From contig OW799237.1 of assembly GCA_941918925.1 (NCBI GenBank), forward strand, positions 16,907,201 through 16,971,200: a stretch of DNA of 64,000 bases, written 5' to 3'. A program made the position numbers and the translations under genes. A model generated the notes under the pieces. That model did no database searches and was not told where the DNA came from. It saw only the letters and a program-made list of their open reading frames with translations. This stretch comes from Phyto melanocephala (lineage: Eukaryota; Arthropoda; Insecta; Diptera; Rhinophoridae). This document shows, in pieces, positions 1 to 12,999 of this stretch; position 1 is the stretch's first letter; each line of letters begins with the position of its first letter.

Positions 1-276
1 GGAATTAATACTTTGTTTTCATTATTTTTTATGATTTTTATTACTTGACGAAAAAAAATAAAGCAACTTAAGGACGAAAACCCCTGTCCAATAAAAAAAA
101 AACAAAAAATAAACACAAAATATCCATTATAACATCGTGGGCATGTTATTAAAACAAAAAACATAATAAAAAAAAATTTTAGTGGAAGTGTAGTGAAAAA
201 TAAAATACTTTTTTTGGCCTTCTAAGTACTCAGTTGGTTCTTATTTCCTTAGCCAATTTTAAGAAATTTTTTACTA

Positions 277-990
277 CAGGTAGATGCACATAGGACTATA
301 GTGGAGCAAACAATTGAAATACGGTCTCCTCTACATTTTATATTTGTAGACTTCAAAGAAGTTTTCGATGCGCTTAATAACAACGTTTTTTTGAAGGCCT
401 TTAAATGTAAAGACGTACCACAGAAAACGAATCAGCTTATTAAGAGCATGTATGATGACACAAGTTATCGTATTCTAATTTGAATTGAAAGCAAGTTGAG
501 GAGCAAAATTAAAGTGGTACGGCAAGGCTGCGTGATATTGCTAGTTTTATTTTATATTATGATAGACATTGTTATAACCCAGACTAAGGTGGGCAATAGA
601 GGTATTGCTTGGGAACTTTCAGATTGATTGAATAATCATATCAGACTGACTCTATCTACAAACTCTTTTACCGCTACTTTGATATGTCAGTCAAACTGTA
701 AGACACCGAAGCCTAACATAAAAGAGCTGGCCTAATAATCAATATTGGCAAAACTAAAAATATGCGAAAATATTCAGGAAACATCTTCGCAAATGACACT
801 ACATCACACTCTTGAAGTAGCTGACACGATTAGATTTCTTGGGGCCACCATCGCAAAATCTGGTGAAGTAAGAAAGCAGTCCAAGCCCATTTCCAACTTA
901 ATAAGATATGAAAGTTTACGACTCTCTTTAGTAGTGTTTAAATTAATTATTTTAACTTCCAAGCAAAATTTCAAATCGCCTAACTGAATT
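277..990 (+). pseudogene. Non-LTR retrotransposon reverse transcriptase relic
   Basis: One forward frame carries degraded RT blocks in the right order. FVDFKEVFDALN near 345-380 matches the catalytic block usually read as FVDFEKAFDS. VPQKTNQLIKSMYDD follows, then VRQGCVILLVLF near 515-555, which matches the VRQGCVLSPLLF block. RFLGATIAKSGE near 830-865 matches the conserved YLGs.is..G block after the catalytic domain. The frame is broken by in-frame stops (for example at 481-483 and near 733-738) and no intact YADD box is left. This was once the RT of an endonuclease/RT-type LINE and is non-functional. The clade is not certain. No 5' or 3' end, tail or target duplication was recognised, so the boundaries are only the limits of visible homology. 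Confidence 0.7.
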
Positions 991-1000
991 TCGTAACTCT

Positions 1001-4000
1001 TCGGTCCTAGCTGGGATGTAATACATACCGCCAAAGCGCTCATAAACCCGTTAAAAAAGTTTATATCGAAGAAAACTTTCTTAAAAAAAGTCATCGCAAT
1101 TTTAATTGATCCATAATTTTCCAAGCTTTTACATGTGATCCTATCGCATATATCGTCTCAACATAGCCCTCATTTAATTTTTGAAAGTATTAGAATTGAT
1201 ATAAAATTAACTAAAAAGAACTTTTAATATACGCAAGTCTGTTAACTGAACTCTATAATGTCTTACCCATCATTGGGTTAGAGTCCCTGAAATTTTATCA
1301 ATCTATCAAAAATAACTAAATAAAAAATAATTTTTACCTCAACTAAGTTTTATGTCAACTCAAATCTGTTTATTATCTTTAAAGATCCATTACAGGTATA
1401 ACACCTTAATATATTCGGTGTTTCATTGTGAGGTTTGATTTACATGAAATGTAAAATAAAGCACATACATTTGAAAGTGAATTTAAAGTTAAAAACATTT
1501 ACTGCTTGAAAATTTTATCTGGTAAATGTTGGTTTATAATATTTAATGTCTGAACATGATATCATGTAAGTTTGAGTCATGACTAAGTCTGACGTTGTCC
1601 ATTCGAAAGATTAAATTTTTAGGCGACTAGTTCGAACATAGCCATAAGTGTCTGACATATAACAAGACAAGTGTTGGCTTCCAAGGCGTCAGTAATAGCT
1701 GACTTCTTTCTGAAGACCTCAGACCTTACATATTCCCAGAAAAAGTGACATAAATATAAACAATTTATAAATAATTTGACTAACATAATTTGAGCACCAT
1801 TTATTGGCAGTATTCCAATTATGACTATTAATACCGTGACCTTGTAAGTTAACAAAGCTCAGACAAAATTTTATAAGTTTTAACGGTTTGGAACATGTAG
1901 AAAAATTAACATAAACACCACACCCATAATGTCAATTCCTAGGTTAGCTGTGAAAAGTTTTAAGAAATTCATTCTTACAAAGTTTAAAAGCTGTTTATTT
2001 TTAAGTGGCTTATATGTATATGCAATAACATATATTAAAATTGGGAGGATTCACGCCCGCTGATCCGAATTTCCGTAATCATTAACTTTTGTAGATATAT
2101 GAGCAAAATGTGAAGATTTTCCTTTTTGGCATTATTATAAATTTAAAGATTTTTATGTTTAAATTTAAAGATTTCCGATGTATGGGTTATGCACGCCCAG
2201 AGTTGAGATTTATTATATTTTGTTTAATTATAAACACCTATAAACGATTTCTTAAAACTGTCTCTTTTATAGCTCCCCAAATACGCTGTTACGAATACAT
2301 AGAATTTGTGGAAGGTGGGCGTGGCCTATTATTTCTTTATGATTATTAGTAATGTAACTGTTATTGTTTGAATTGTGTTTTCAGGGTATAACATGGTAGA
2401 TGTTGAGTGACTAAGTAGTCATACAATTTTTACTTACTTTTAATTAAAGTAGTTTATATGTCAACAGTATTTGTAATTAGTTTTATTATTAATTTAAATA
2501 CTATGTTGATTGTTTTTATAGCCTAAAAAACTAATGTCAAGTTATTTAGAAATTTACATAAATTTTTAAGTAAAACAGTAAATTTTTTACTTCTACAATA
2601 TTTTTTTGCTTCGTAAATTTCAAAGCCAAACCACAATTTTTGTGTCACAACAAAACCACAGACACATTATTTTGCCAAGAAGTAAAAGAAAATTACATTA
2701 AAAAAATGTATTGTTTTATGTGTAATTATTGAGGTTAAGGATTTTTTTTACATAAACAAATTAATTGGAGAAAAGTGCCAAAACTATTACTTATCAGTGG
2801 GACTATTACAAATTGCAGCCTGAGAAAGTTAACTCTTTCAGTGATGATACGATTTACAAAAGTCTCATAGAACATTCTCTTTTATTAAAATAAAAACAAG
2901 GATAAGTTAAAAAGTTAAATAAAATATAAATTATTAAAATATAAATAAATTAAACTGAAAAATTAATGTGTTCTTACGGCATACAAACTTAACTTTTCAA
3001 CATTTCATGGACGACGAAAACATTACAAAATTCGCAGCTCAACAGATAATGTAATTGCTATCCATTAAAAAATATTAAATATGTAATCTAAAGTAATGGA
3101 TATTTGCCAGATATTTTAGTGGATGAATGGCTTTGTTAAAAAACAGAACGAATATGTTTTTGCAGTCTATTTTTATATTGAGAGAATTACTCAGTTCCAT
3201 TTAAACAAACATTTTTTTTAGCAGAATTTATATTACAAGAATTAAAAAATCATGGGTAGGATAGTTTAAACAAACTGATGATCTAAAGAACATCACACTT
3301 GAATCCATAATTGATCCGTTTGTGATTTCTGATTTCAAAATCAACCTGACACACGAAGGAATGAGGATATACACCTAACTTTAATGTAAGATAAAATCCG
3401 CAGATCGTAAGATAAACTTTTCCCAAGATACCGGGCCATTTTATTCAGGGAGAATATATTGCAGATTCTCAGCTTTCTTCTCGTCGCAAAAATGTCAATG
3501 AAATAGATCAACCAGGCAACGAAATTACAATTAAGAGGTCTTATTAGGGCGCTCGTTTGGCGGTCGTCACTTGGTGTCCACGTCTGTCTTATTATTTCGC
3601 AAGGAGTAGTCTTCTATAATAACCTTGTATAGAAGTGGTAAACCAAGTGAAGGGTATCAATCTTTGCTAGTCTGGAAAAATCCTAACAATTTGGAGTGGC
3701 CAGTTTCCAGTCCAAATTCAATAATGGAACGTCTCGCTGTATCATTAAGAGATAACCCGTATTTAATAATCAAAACAGTTGTTGTATTAACAACTGTACA
3801 AAAATCCACTTCCATTTTTGCATCCTTTTATAAAATACATTTATATTTTTTTAAGGCGTAGCTACGACAGACATTATTAAAATGTCATATGCTTATGGAG
3901 ATAATGATATGGTTTAAATTTTCCGAATATTATGAGAACTAAAGTTCCATAATCCCATATCCCAAGTTTTTTAAAATCTAACTACCAGAGACATTTCAAC

Positions 4001-7000
4001 AATGTTATCTTTTATTCCCCAAATATTCCAAATTTTAAAATGTAAAAAAAATTCCTAGTTCTTCAAAACCCATCCCCGTTTCGGTTCCCTAAGAGATATT
4101 GTTTCTATCTTTAAATGTGGAAGTGCAATATATATTTTAACAATAGATAATATGCCTAAATTTTTTAATATTTTGCGATTTAAAAATCCAAAATTTCATC
4201 TCCCTAGATTTTAAAACTTAGTCCGGTTTTGTATTCTACAACAGAACTGATGTGTTTTGTCTGAAGCTACAAAAGAGATTTCAGCAATATCATTTTGAAT
4301 ACATAATGATATTAATTTAAGTATTCTGGAATTAATATTTCCAAGATCCCACAATCCTTCATTTGCAAGATTCTAGCAAGGGGCTGGCTTATCTATTTGA
4401 GGGGCTAGTTATAAACTATATAATATATATATATGATAATAATATATATGAATTGCTTATTTAAACACAACCATAATCATTACTTAACAAAGAAATAAAA
4501 TTTGGTTTGCGATTAAGGGGACTATATGTTTCAATTTCCGACCCCCGCCACTGAATTCTGGAATATAATCAACTCCCTTTCACATCTTTAAACAAGACTC
4601 TAAAATATTTTTTCAAATGTAACCTTATTCTCTGATTTCAGTTAAGTTCATGCACATTCCTCCCTATGGGTTATTGCGTTTGAGAGAAAAAGTTAATTTG
4701 GCCTAAGACTGACGTTTTGGTTCGCTATCTCCTCCTTATTTTTTCGCTGTTGTTCCAAGTGTCGCTAATTTACATTAACATCTTTCATTCTTTACTACTT
4801 GTTTGATGTTTTTTTTCTGGGTTTTGTACTTTAAACAATTTTAATTGCCTTGCACATGAACAGGGTGTCGCAGAAGGAGGTGTTATGGCGAATGTGCAAT
4901 ATGTATGACTTAAAGTGTTTTTTAACTCGAACTCAAGAAAAATGATAACAAACTTTTTCATTATTATTTTATTTATGGGAAGTATTAAGTATTAATTACT
5001 CATCTCTTAATTAAATATCTTTTTTCAACTCCCTGTATTATATATGAGCTTTAAACAAAAACACAACAAAAAAACAATTTTAAAACATTTATGTTTTGTC
5101 TGGTTTGGCTTGGTTATTGCTAGCTGAATGTTTCATTTGTTTTAATGTTTTTTCTTGTTCAGTGGTGACTTTAGTATTTTATTGCCAACATAAGCTTATA
5201 ACTGAGCTGTACTTTTTTTATGAATACAACGAGAGAGAAAAACAAAGGAAAAATTTATATACACACACAATTAAATGTTGTGTAGTGAGTTACAATTAAG
5301 TTGGCATTTCTTTTTTTGGGCTGCTAATGTCAGTTTTCTTACATCCTGTCTGTTTCTCAATTTCCGCCTCCTGGTTATTGTTGTTGCATCTTGTTTCTTC
5401 TGTTAAAAAAAAAAAAAATTTGCTACAGAATGACTGCTGCTGTTGGTGATTGTGTCTCTTGTCTCTGTTTTCATTATTAGTGTGCTTTTGTGGTTAATTA
5501 GTATTTCCAGTTTTCGCACCATAAGTTTGTATGCCTTTAAGTGTGCATGAGTTTGTGTATGTATTTGCTTTCATTGGATTCCATGTTTGTGTACGTTTTT
5601 TGTCTACTGTTTTTTTATAGTTATAATTGTTGCTGTTGTTGTTATTGTAGCTTAGTGAAGCATCCTTTTTATAATGAGTACCCCTCTTTCCTGTTTTTAA
5701 GTTTTATGCCATCTTTTTTTTTTGGGGGGAATCCTGACAGTTGTCTCTTGTTTTCTTAAATTTTTTTTTGGCAACGTTCGTTGGTATCCATAAAAGCAAA
5801 ATCCCTTAACTGCTTAAGTTAAAGCTGCGCTGCTGCAATATTAGTCTCTTGTAGAGTGTTATTGGCTGGTGTTTTTGCCAGCTTTTGTATTGTGGTTAAA
5901 TGTATATTGCTAATAAACATGACTTAATTGTTGAAACAGCTTATGGGTGTTTTGGTCTTGTACATAATTTTTGGGTAACTTATGCTGGAACCTGCCGTTG
6001 AAAAATTTAAATACTCTTGAAGGGTAGTCGCAAAAGCTTGTGCTTAAGCACAGGAAATTAAACAATAGAATTAAAATTTTCAAACAGCAAAAATATTAAA
6101 GAAAAGATCTTAATTTCTGTAAAAAATTCAAAATATTGATGCTATTTTGCCATTTTTCCAAATTAAATTACTTATATTGCTTAATACCTTTCCAAAATAT
6201 TGAGTTAGCACAACACAATTAATAACAAACAAAATGTTTAATTTCTTTCTCCTCAAAAATCTTAACAACCCAAACATTCGTTTGTGTTTATTTGATTACT
6301 ATAATTAAATAATATTTTTTTTCCTGTACCTGCTAATAATTCCTTTATGTTTAACTTGGCAAAAACTTTTGGCAAAAATTAAATTACAACTTTTTTCCTC
6401 TTGCACACAAAAAGTAATTTTCCCTAACTGTCCACAAACCTACAGATATACGTCAGTAATAAATACAAGAATATATAAGTTTGTCTATAAATCAAAAAAG
6501 AAAAAAAAAATTGTTTTGCTATCTAAACATAATCATTAGATGAAAAAGCAACAGTTATTAAGTAAATGGCATGTGGCTCCTGAGAGTAGGCAACAAATTT
6601 TATGAACTAAATAACGTTAGAGATGAGAGCAAAAGTTAAAGGTATTTCTCGAAGACATTAAATAAGAAAACAAACGGTCTAAAGAAAACAACAAGGTAGA
6701 GGCAAATACCTACAACATTCGTGGTTAATGAAATCAAATAAACTCAATAATTTTGGCAGCAAAACCACATAAAATTATTTGAGATGGCAACAAAATTTCT
6801 AGAACAAAAAGAGTTTATTTAACAAATAAAAGGAAATGTTAAGAAAATAGCTTGTTAATGATGATAATGATTTGTAAATGATTTTCGAAGATATAAGGGG
6901 AATGTAGTAAACGAATTTAAGGAAATCTACATTTGCGAAAAGTATAAATAATGTCTATAAAATTGATTATTTGTACTGAATAACTTATCAAAAATTTACT

Positions 7001-8325
7001 AGCTTTAGTAAATTTGGCAAAACAAAATTTTAAATTTAAAAAAAACAGACATCATTGACATTGTAGCCAGTAAACCCCCTTTAATTTATGTACTACCCAC
7101 ATTTACCTTTAAAAATGTGTAGCATGCTTTTAGGCTTCTTTGTGCCTAGAGCTGACTCAGTAGGCATTATTAACACCCACAACTCTAGAAATAGCACAAG
7201 CAAGGTATCTTCTAATGTTTTTAGCATTAAGTTTTTATGACCAGGTGTTCTAACGACTGTTACATTTAAATGAAAAGTTATACACAGTTGCAAGGGTCAA
7301 GTGTAATAAAATATAAAATTTATAGTTATTTCAGTTTAAAATACTAAACGATACTAAATGATGACTATTAATTAATATTAATGGGACAGAGACGAAATCT
7401 CTTAAAAGATACTAAATAAAAAATTATGGTTATTGAAGTGAAAGACACTCACACGCAGACATAAAATACATTTAAGTAAAAGTATTTTTAAAATAAACTC
7501 TTGAGGAAACTTTTAAATATTCAATGAACTTTATAGGAGAGTGTATAAGTAAAAGAGTAAGTTATGCCTGTGTTTGTTGGGGCGAGTGTGTGTGTGTGTG
7601 GAAAATATAAGAGTCAGTAAGTTTTTGCTAGCATTTGTTTTACGCTGCTATCAATTTAATTACGTGTATTTTGCGAATGGTTAAACATTTATATATCACT
7701 TTTATAGTTTCATTTATATTTCATTTATAAATTCACATTTTCGTTTATTTCCTACAGAAATCCCATAAATATTCACAGACAGCCATCATACATTGATGAC
7801 AACGTTTGTGTTGATGAGTTTCAAGTCATTGGAAATAGAGTGTGTGAGTGAGTGAGTTTCCTTTTCTTTTCCGGTTTTCTGATTTTGGTTGTCGCTGACT
7901 ATTTGCTTTCATACTCGTTGAAGTTGTTGGCATTTAATGAAATGTACACATAATGAAATATTCAAGCTTTAATTATTTTTATCTTTTGTGTACTAACTTG
8001 TTTCCTCTAATGGAAAGACATTCGGCATTAATTGTGAGAAGGCAGTTTTGTAGAGTAAGAATGTTTAAAAAAAAATGTTCGCGAAAGATCAAAAAGAATT
8101 TATTATTATAAAGGATGTTTTTTTAAAGTAAGAGGATAGATTGAGAGATTCGGTTTGCTGCATAAGTTTTGCTTGCTAAAAGAGGGCTCCTAAATACTTC
8201 AAGCATAAATCCATACAAATACTTCTGAGACAACGAAGCTAAGATATACCAAATTAAAGTTGTCCAACTACATACTTGCTGCCAATATTAAGGTTAGAAG
8301 AGCTGCTCAAAACAAGTTACAGAAT
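1001..8325. other. AT-rich stretch without a recognisable gene
   Basis: No ORF here resembles a known protein; all are short and AT-biased. Visible items are a TA-rich patch near 4420-4450, many T and A runs (for example 5405-5420 and 5715-5735), opa-like GTT/CTG repeats near 5430-5460 and 5625-5650, and a short GT microsatellite near 7586-7601. The piece at 7117-7137 shares about 20 bp with 32065-32085. The sequence is typical of dipteran intron or intergenic DNA. Confidence 0.5.
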
Positions 8326-8392
8326 TAAAATCGGCCGTGCCGAATCTGAACAAAGCCTTCACCATCGTGTATATAGATGTAATAACCATGTC
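8326..8392 (-). repeat. 3' end of the dipteran dispersed repeat, inverted
   Basis: Read on the minus strand, this has GATGGTGAAGG followed by the hairpin TTCGGCACGGCCGA. That is the same order as the 3' end of the long copy ending at 36108 (GGTGGTGGG, then TTCGGCACAGCCGAA). Only the terminal part is present. Confidence 0.5.
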
Positions 8393-8755
8393 GTAGTGTA
8401 GATCATATATTTAATGTTATACGTAATTTTGTTTAATAACCTTTGATGTCATCCTTAATTTTTGGAGTTTTTAATCGTTGTGTTCAAATAGTCAAGCCGT
8501 TTCTTTAAATACCCATATTAATTGGTTCAAGAAAAAAATATCTTCCTCTTTGTTTCGGACGCCATCTTCGATCTGTAATATTTGCATAGTTTACTGTATT
8601 TTACTGGTCAAGGCTTTTCATTTGCTACCAATATTGTGGGGGGCAGATTAAGCCGTATTTACTAAACTTGACTAATATATAAACCTTTTTATTAAGGACG
8701 CCATCTTTGATTTTAACTTTTTCATAGTTTTCTGTATTTTACTGGTCTATATTTA

Positions 8756-9547
8756 TATCGGTTGTCCCAATAATTGTGAAATTGTTTTACCAAAATGGTA
8801 AAAGTTTTGCGGCTACAGTTCGCAAATTGCGATCATACCATTTCCATCTTGATGGCTTAGTCAATAGGCAGAATTGTCGCATTTGGAGTGAGGAAAATCC
8901 TCGAATGATTCACGAGAAGCAAATGCATTCTCAACGTGTCACTGTGTGGTGTGGTTTTTGGGCTGGAGGAATCATTGGACCTTTTTTTTATGAAAATGAG
9001 GCAGGTCAAGCGCAAACAGTCAATGGTGTTCGGTATCGTGAAATGATAACCAGTTTTTCTTGCCTAGAATTGAAGAAATGAATGTGGAGGGCATGTGGTT
9101 TCAACAAGATGGCGCCACATGTCATACAGCCAGAGAAACAATTCAATAGCTGCATCAGTCATTTCCCGGTCGTGTTATTTCGCGTTTTGGAGACCAGAAT
9201 TGGCCGCCTAGATCGTGTGATTTAACATCTTCAGATGTTTTTCTTTGGGTTTTTTTGAAGTCGATGGTTTACGCGAAAAAGAGACGACGACTCAAACCTT
9301 AAAAGAGGAAATTGGACGCTGCATTAATGAAATACCGCACCATTTCTGCAAAAACGTCATTGAAAATTTCATTAAAAGATCGCGTGTGTGCCAGCAAATC
9401 CGCGGCGGCCATCTGCACGATATATTGTTCCATACATAACCTCATTCTGTCTACTTTACGATATAATAAAGTTTCACGATTTTTTTTTTTAAATATCTGT
9501 GTTTTATTTAAAATTTAAAAATTGCGTTCTAGTTGGAACACCCGATA
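8756..9547 (+). mobile_element. Internally deleted mariner/Tc1-type transposon with TIRs and TA duplication
   Basis: The ends are imperfect inverted repeats. The left end reads TATCGGTTGTCCCAA (8756-8770). The reverse complement of the right end reads TATCGGGTGTTCCAA (9533-9547). They match at 13 of 15 positions, and the outer TA on each side fits the TA target duplication of this superfamily. At about 790 bp the element is much shorter than the roughly 1.3 kb of a complete mariner, because the transposase gene inside has lost its centre. It sits inside a dispersed repeat, so it is younger than that repeat. Non-autonomous. Confidence 0.8.
8776..9442 (+). pseudogene. Mariner-type (IS630/Tc1, DUF4817-like) transposase, deleted and frameshifted
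   Basis: The first frame begins with VKLFYQNGKSFAATVRKLR, the N-terminal helix-turn-helix start of this transposase group. It jumps straight to HFHLDGLVNRQNCRIW and then HSQRVTVWCGFWAGGIIG from the catalytic core. Several hundred bases are therefore missing, including the region around the first catalytic Asp. Near 9050 the frame shifts. The next frame has MWFQQDGATCHTARETIQ (second Asp), a stop, then FPGRVISRFGDQNWPPRSCDLT. A further shift gives the last piece, ending RGGHLHDILFHT and a stop at 9440-9442. The order and C-terminus fit the family closely. At least two frameshifts, one stop and the deletion make it non-functional. The source element must have been intact elsewhere. Confidence 0.85.
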
Positions 9548-9730
9548 TTTGCATTAAGAGGGCTGAATAAGGTAGATTGCTGAATACTAGAGTGGATTCA
9601 CATATAAATTTATTTTACGCCATTTTGTAGTGGTGACCATCATGGACTTTCAATAGTGTAATTAAAAAGTAAATTTTATTTTACTAGCCTATCCCTTTCC
9701 TTTGATAGTCATACTGAAAGTCTTGGCTGT

Positions 9731-11384
9731 CTAGAAGCTAAAAAATTTTGTTTGTTAAATTTAGGGGAAAAAAAAATACCGAAGTGGTATTTTCGTGCTT
9801 ATATCTCAGCTAGTTTCAAAGCGTTTTATTATTTTTCTCAAGAATATTTGACGAGGCTTGCAATTTGGAGTTACTAGCATTTCCAAAAATTATTTAAAAG
9901 TAAGGGAAATTTGATAAATTAAAAGATTATATTCTTCAAAATAATTCTTTGCAATAATTTTGTTTATGAGTGACAGATTTGACCAACATTTTTTATAAAT
10001 AGCCTTAGAGATATACCAAATCTATAAATGGTAATAAATATGTTTAGGGCTGAAAATTTTTATTTTTGCGGTACAAATATAGTAGAGGTAGTCGTGGTTA
10101 GTGGCTTAGATTTCAGAAAGCTAAGGTGCGGTTTTACTAGATGTCAGTAACTATTTGTTCCTAAGGATTTTCTAAAGTATGATACCACTAACAAATCCGT
10201 GTTAGATTTGGAGCTTTTAGAATCTTCATTTAAGCAACGGACAAACGGACATCTCTTAATTGACTCTCGTATTCACAAATTTTCATAAATTGTAACTAAG
10301 GGGATCGGAAATGAGTATTGAATGACTGAGCTATATACCGTTGAAACTACAATTGAAGGACATAAAAAATTATTGGCCATAATTTGGCATCTCATATAAA
10401 TATTACACCTTTTTAGAAGTGTCAGAAAGTCCACGTTATCTGTGAATAAAATGAATAACAACTTAAGTTGACTTAAGCTCAAATTGAGATAATAATGCCA
10501 ACGGCACTTAGCCAATAAAACGTAACCACAAGAGCATTCTAAACTATTTTGGAATTTTTTAAATGAAGTTATAGCTTAAATATCTTTAGCGATCAATATA
10601 ATTTGGTTTTGTAACTTATTATATTTTAAAATCTTACAAAATTTATCGAAACGGATATGTTCTTTATTAAATACAGGACAGAATTTATGTTAGTTTTATT
10701 TGGAACTTATTTTAAAAGGAACCAGTTTATAAAAATCTACTTTAAAATGTACATATAAATATAAGAGTGCCTCTCTGAAATATCTGAAAGTCAGACTTAA
10801 ACTGTTATTCCTTTTGTATCATATATAAGAAAATGCTTGTTTAAAAAAATAATTTGTTTATGTAGGTGTTACACAAAAAAAAAAAAAATAATAATTTAAA
10901 ATAGAGTTCAAGTATACCTTAACAACATATACATGCATCATCACCCCACTTACTGTAAGCTGTGCAAATAATTTTCATCAAACAAAACATAAAAAACGTT
11001 GATTCCTCTGCCTCTATTTTAATTTCTCAGAGTGTTAAATACACATTCTTTACATGCATGTATGTTGTCTTTAATATGATTTCACAAGGAGCATAATAAA
11101 CAAAGTCATCTATTTGTCTTTACATTATTAATTTTACTTTATCATTAAGTATTTGTTTATTTGAAAGTAGTTTTTTATTTAATAACAAACTTTTGCTATA
11201 CAAAATTTTGCTATACGCCAAAATGTATGCTTTAGAATTTATCACAAAGCGGTTGTCAGCAGTTATGCAATATTTTAACAAATTTAGGCCATTTTTGGTC
11301 TACTGACAGACTGGTTTTATTTTAGAGAAAAAGTTGAAGACTTAAGGCAGGTCAATATATTCGAGTAAAGATTTAGTTTGCTGT
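9731..11384. other. AT-rich stretch, nothing recognised
   Basis: No coding homology, TIR pair or tandem array was seen. There is a short A run near 10877-10890. Confidence 0.4.
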
Positions 11385-11445
11385 CATTTATTTATTTATT
11401 AAATGTAATATAAAGCCTTCGTAGGCCAATTAAAATATATTACAA
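11385..11445 (-). repeat. 3' tail of a non-LTR element with (TAAA)n
   Basis: On the minus strand the sequence reads GGCCTACGAAGGCTTTATA followed by three to four TAAA units. Short TAAA tails after such a block are usual for CR1/Jockey-group LINEs of flies. Upstream on the minus strand there is no readable RT, so this is a short, 5'-truncated relic. Confidence 0.4.
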
Positions 11446-12016
11446 AGTTTAAATCCTGAACATTAATATTTTAAAAATTATCTACAAATAAAAACCTAAC
11501 ATATATGACCAATGGTTCTCAATTTATTAAAAAGAAATCAAATATGTGTAATAGTAAAATTTACGACCGCAATACATCGTAACAGAAAAAGCCAGAAAGT
11601 AAAAATTTGTTTTAAGAATAGTGCATTATATACATACGTAGTTATACAAATGCATACATAAACATATTCATATTCAAACTATTTAATATAAATCTGATAC
11701 TACTGATAATATAAAATGTTAAAAAATCATAAAAAAAAAGTTCTGATAGTTGCCAGTATAAAAGCAAAATTTAAAAAATGATTAAAAAATATATATAATA
11801 CGGCATTATGGAAAATTACTTTAAAAAAAATTAAAACCAAATATCTTTTGTTAAGTTTATTAAAACAATTTCGATTTTTCAAATATTTAAAACTAAAATA
11901 AAATATTAAAATTTTATGTAGCACCGAAACAGAGATTAGTGTAAACAAGTTGTAGTTTTGCAGAATGCGACTTTTAATAAAATATTTCCATTAAATTTTA
12001 AGAGTTTTTATTAAAA

Positions 12017-12017
<1 letters not shown>

Positions 12018-12052
<35 letters not shown>
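12018..12052. repeat. Poly(A) run of about 34 bases
   Basis: An almost pure A homopolymer. It could be a retroposon tail, but no coding or repeat body was recognised upstream. Confidence 0.8.
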
Positions 12053-12053
<1 letters not shown>

Positions 12054-12562
12054 ACCAATATGATTCACAAAATTCGAAATTTGTTTAAGTCTTTTTAAAA
12101 TTATATATCCTTAAAGATTATAAATAAAAAGGGCCGATTTGTGTAAAAAGAAGCGTCTTGTACATTTGTGATTAAGAAACCTAAAAATTTTCTAAAATCG
12201 ATTTCAGATTTATTTACTCAAAACATGAATAATGTAAGTCTGTACTTGTGTATGTATTTTTTCACAGTGTGTTACTAATAACCTAAAAGGAGTAATAGGC
12301 TATATATATTTTTTTAATTATTAGTACCACGCCGACCTCATATACAACGTAAATATTTATTTTCAATATCTTGGAAACTGCAAAAGCGATAGGCGTAAGA
12401 GTTAATTTGTAAGCGTGCACAACTTTGCTACAAATGAAAGGGATTCAAAAATTGGGAGTGGCAACACCCGTACATGTTAAATGTTGTTATTTTGAAAACG
12501 GTAATACCACCCACTTACACATTTTATCCAAGTAACTTTGGTACTGTTTAAATTTAGAGCTT

Positions 12563-12975
12563 CAATGCAAATCGCATCATGGATATAATCCTTAGCTTTT
12601 TGTGGCGAAAAAATAATGATTTAGATGGAGAGAGTATATGACTTTTAGAGGATCATGGCACATGCCACACATCAAGAAAAACAATGAGTGTTTTGAAGTA
12701 ATAGTTTAACAATTGCATTGTTTTTTAGTAAAAGACAAGTGAGTAAACCACCAACATCGTCCTTTCAATTTTTTTGGCGGTTGTTTGAAATCCAGAGTAT
12801 ACAGTAATAATCCTAAAATTATTTAAGAGACTAAAAACTACATTATCGACCAGATATCAACCATTGACAACAGTGCGTTGTAAAAAGTGATTGAGAATTT
12901 CAGTAAAAGATAAGGAGCTTGCTAAGCCATTAGAGGCGCAAGTTAATAGACATAATTTTTCATATTTAAATGGAA
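12563..12975 (+). pseudogene. Old mariner-type transposase fossil
   Basis: Broken forward frames show C-terminal transposase blocks in the usual order. LSFLWRKNNDLDGES matches the family's FFWPxLxDxDVEDMWF. LEDHGTCHTSRKTM matches QQDGATCHTARET around the second catalytic Asp. FFGGCLKSRVYSNNPKII matches FFLWGYLKSKVYxxNPxTI. KVIENFSKR matches the end of the protein. Many stops and frameshifts separate these blocks. It is more decayed than the copy at 8776-9442 and no TIRs were recognised. Only the homology limits are given. Confidence 0.7.
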
Positions 12976-12999
12976 CCAGGGCTATTTCATACAAACTAA

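Larger units (their letters stand above)
8440..9725 (+). repeat. Dispersed repeat of the GACGCCATCTT family, split by a mariner
   Basis: The left part (8440-8755) has two diverged tandem units that start with GACGCCATCTT at 8558 and 8697, 139 bp apart. Each continues into a block resembling CATAGTTTACTGTATTTTA. The right part (about 9600-9725) has TACGCCATTTTGTAGTGG. All three blocks recur in inverted order at 27110-27570, and the last also at 57140-57180. The mariner element at 8756-9547 lies between the two parts. Confidence 0.6.

Noticed and set aside
3540..3861. 78-codon ORF that might be a Tc1 N-terminal helix-turn-helix region
   Set aside because: No alignable block or conserved residues beyond chance; neighbouring sequence gives no catalytic domain.
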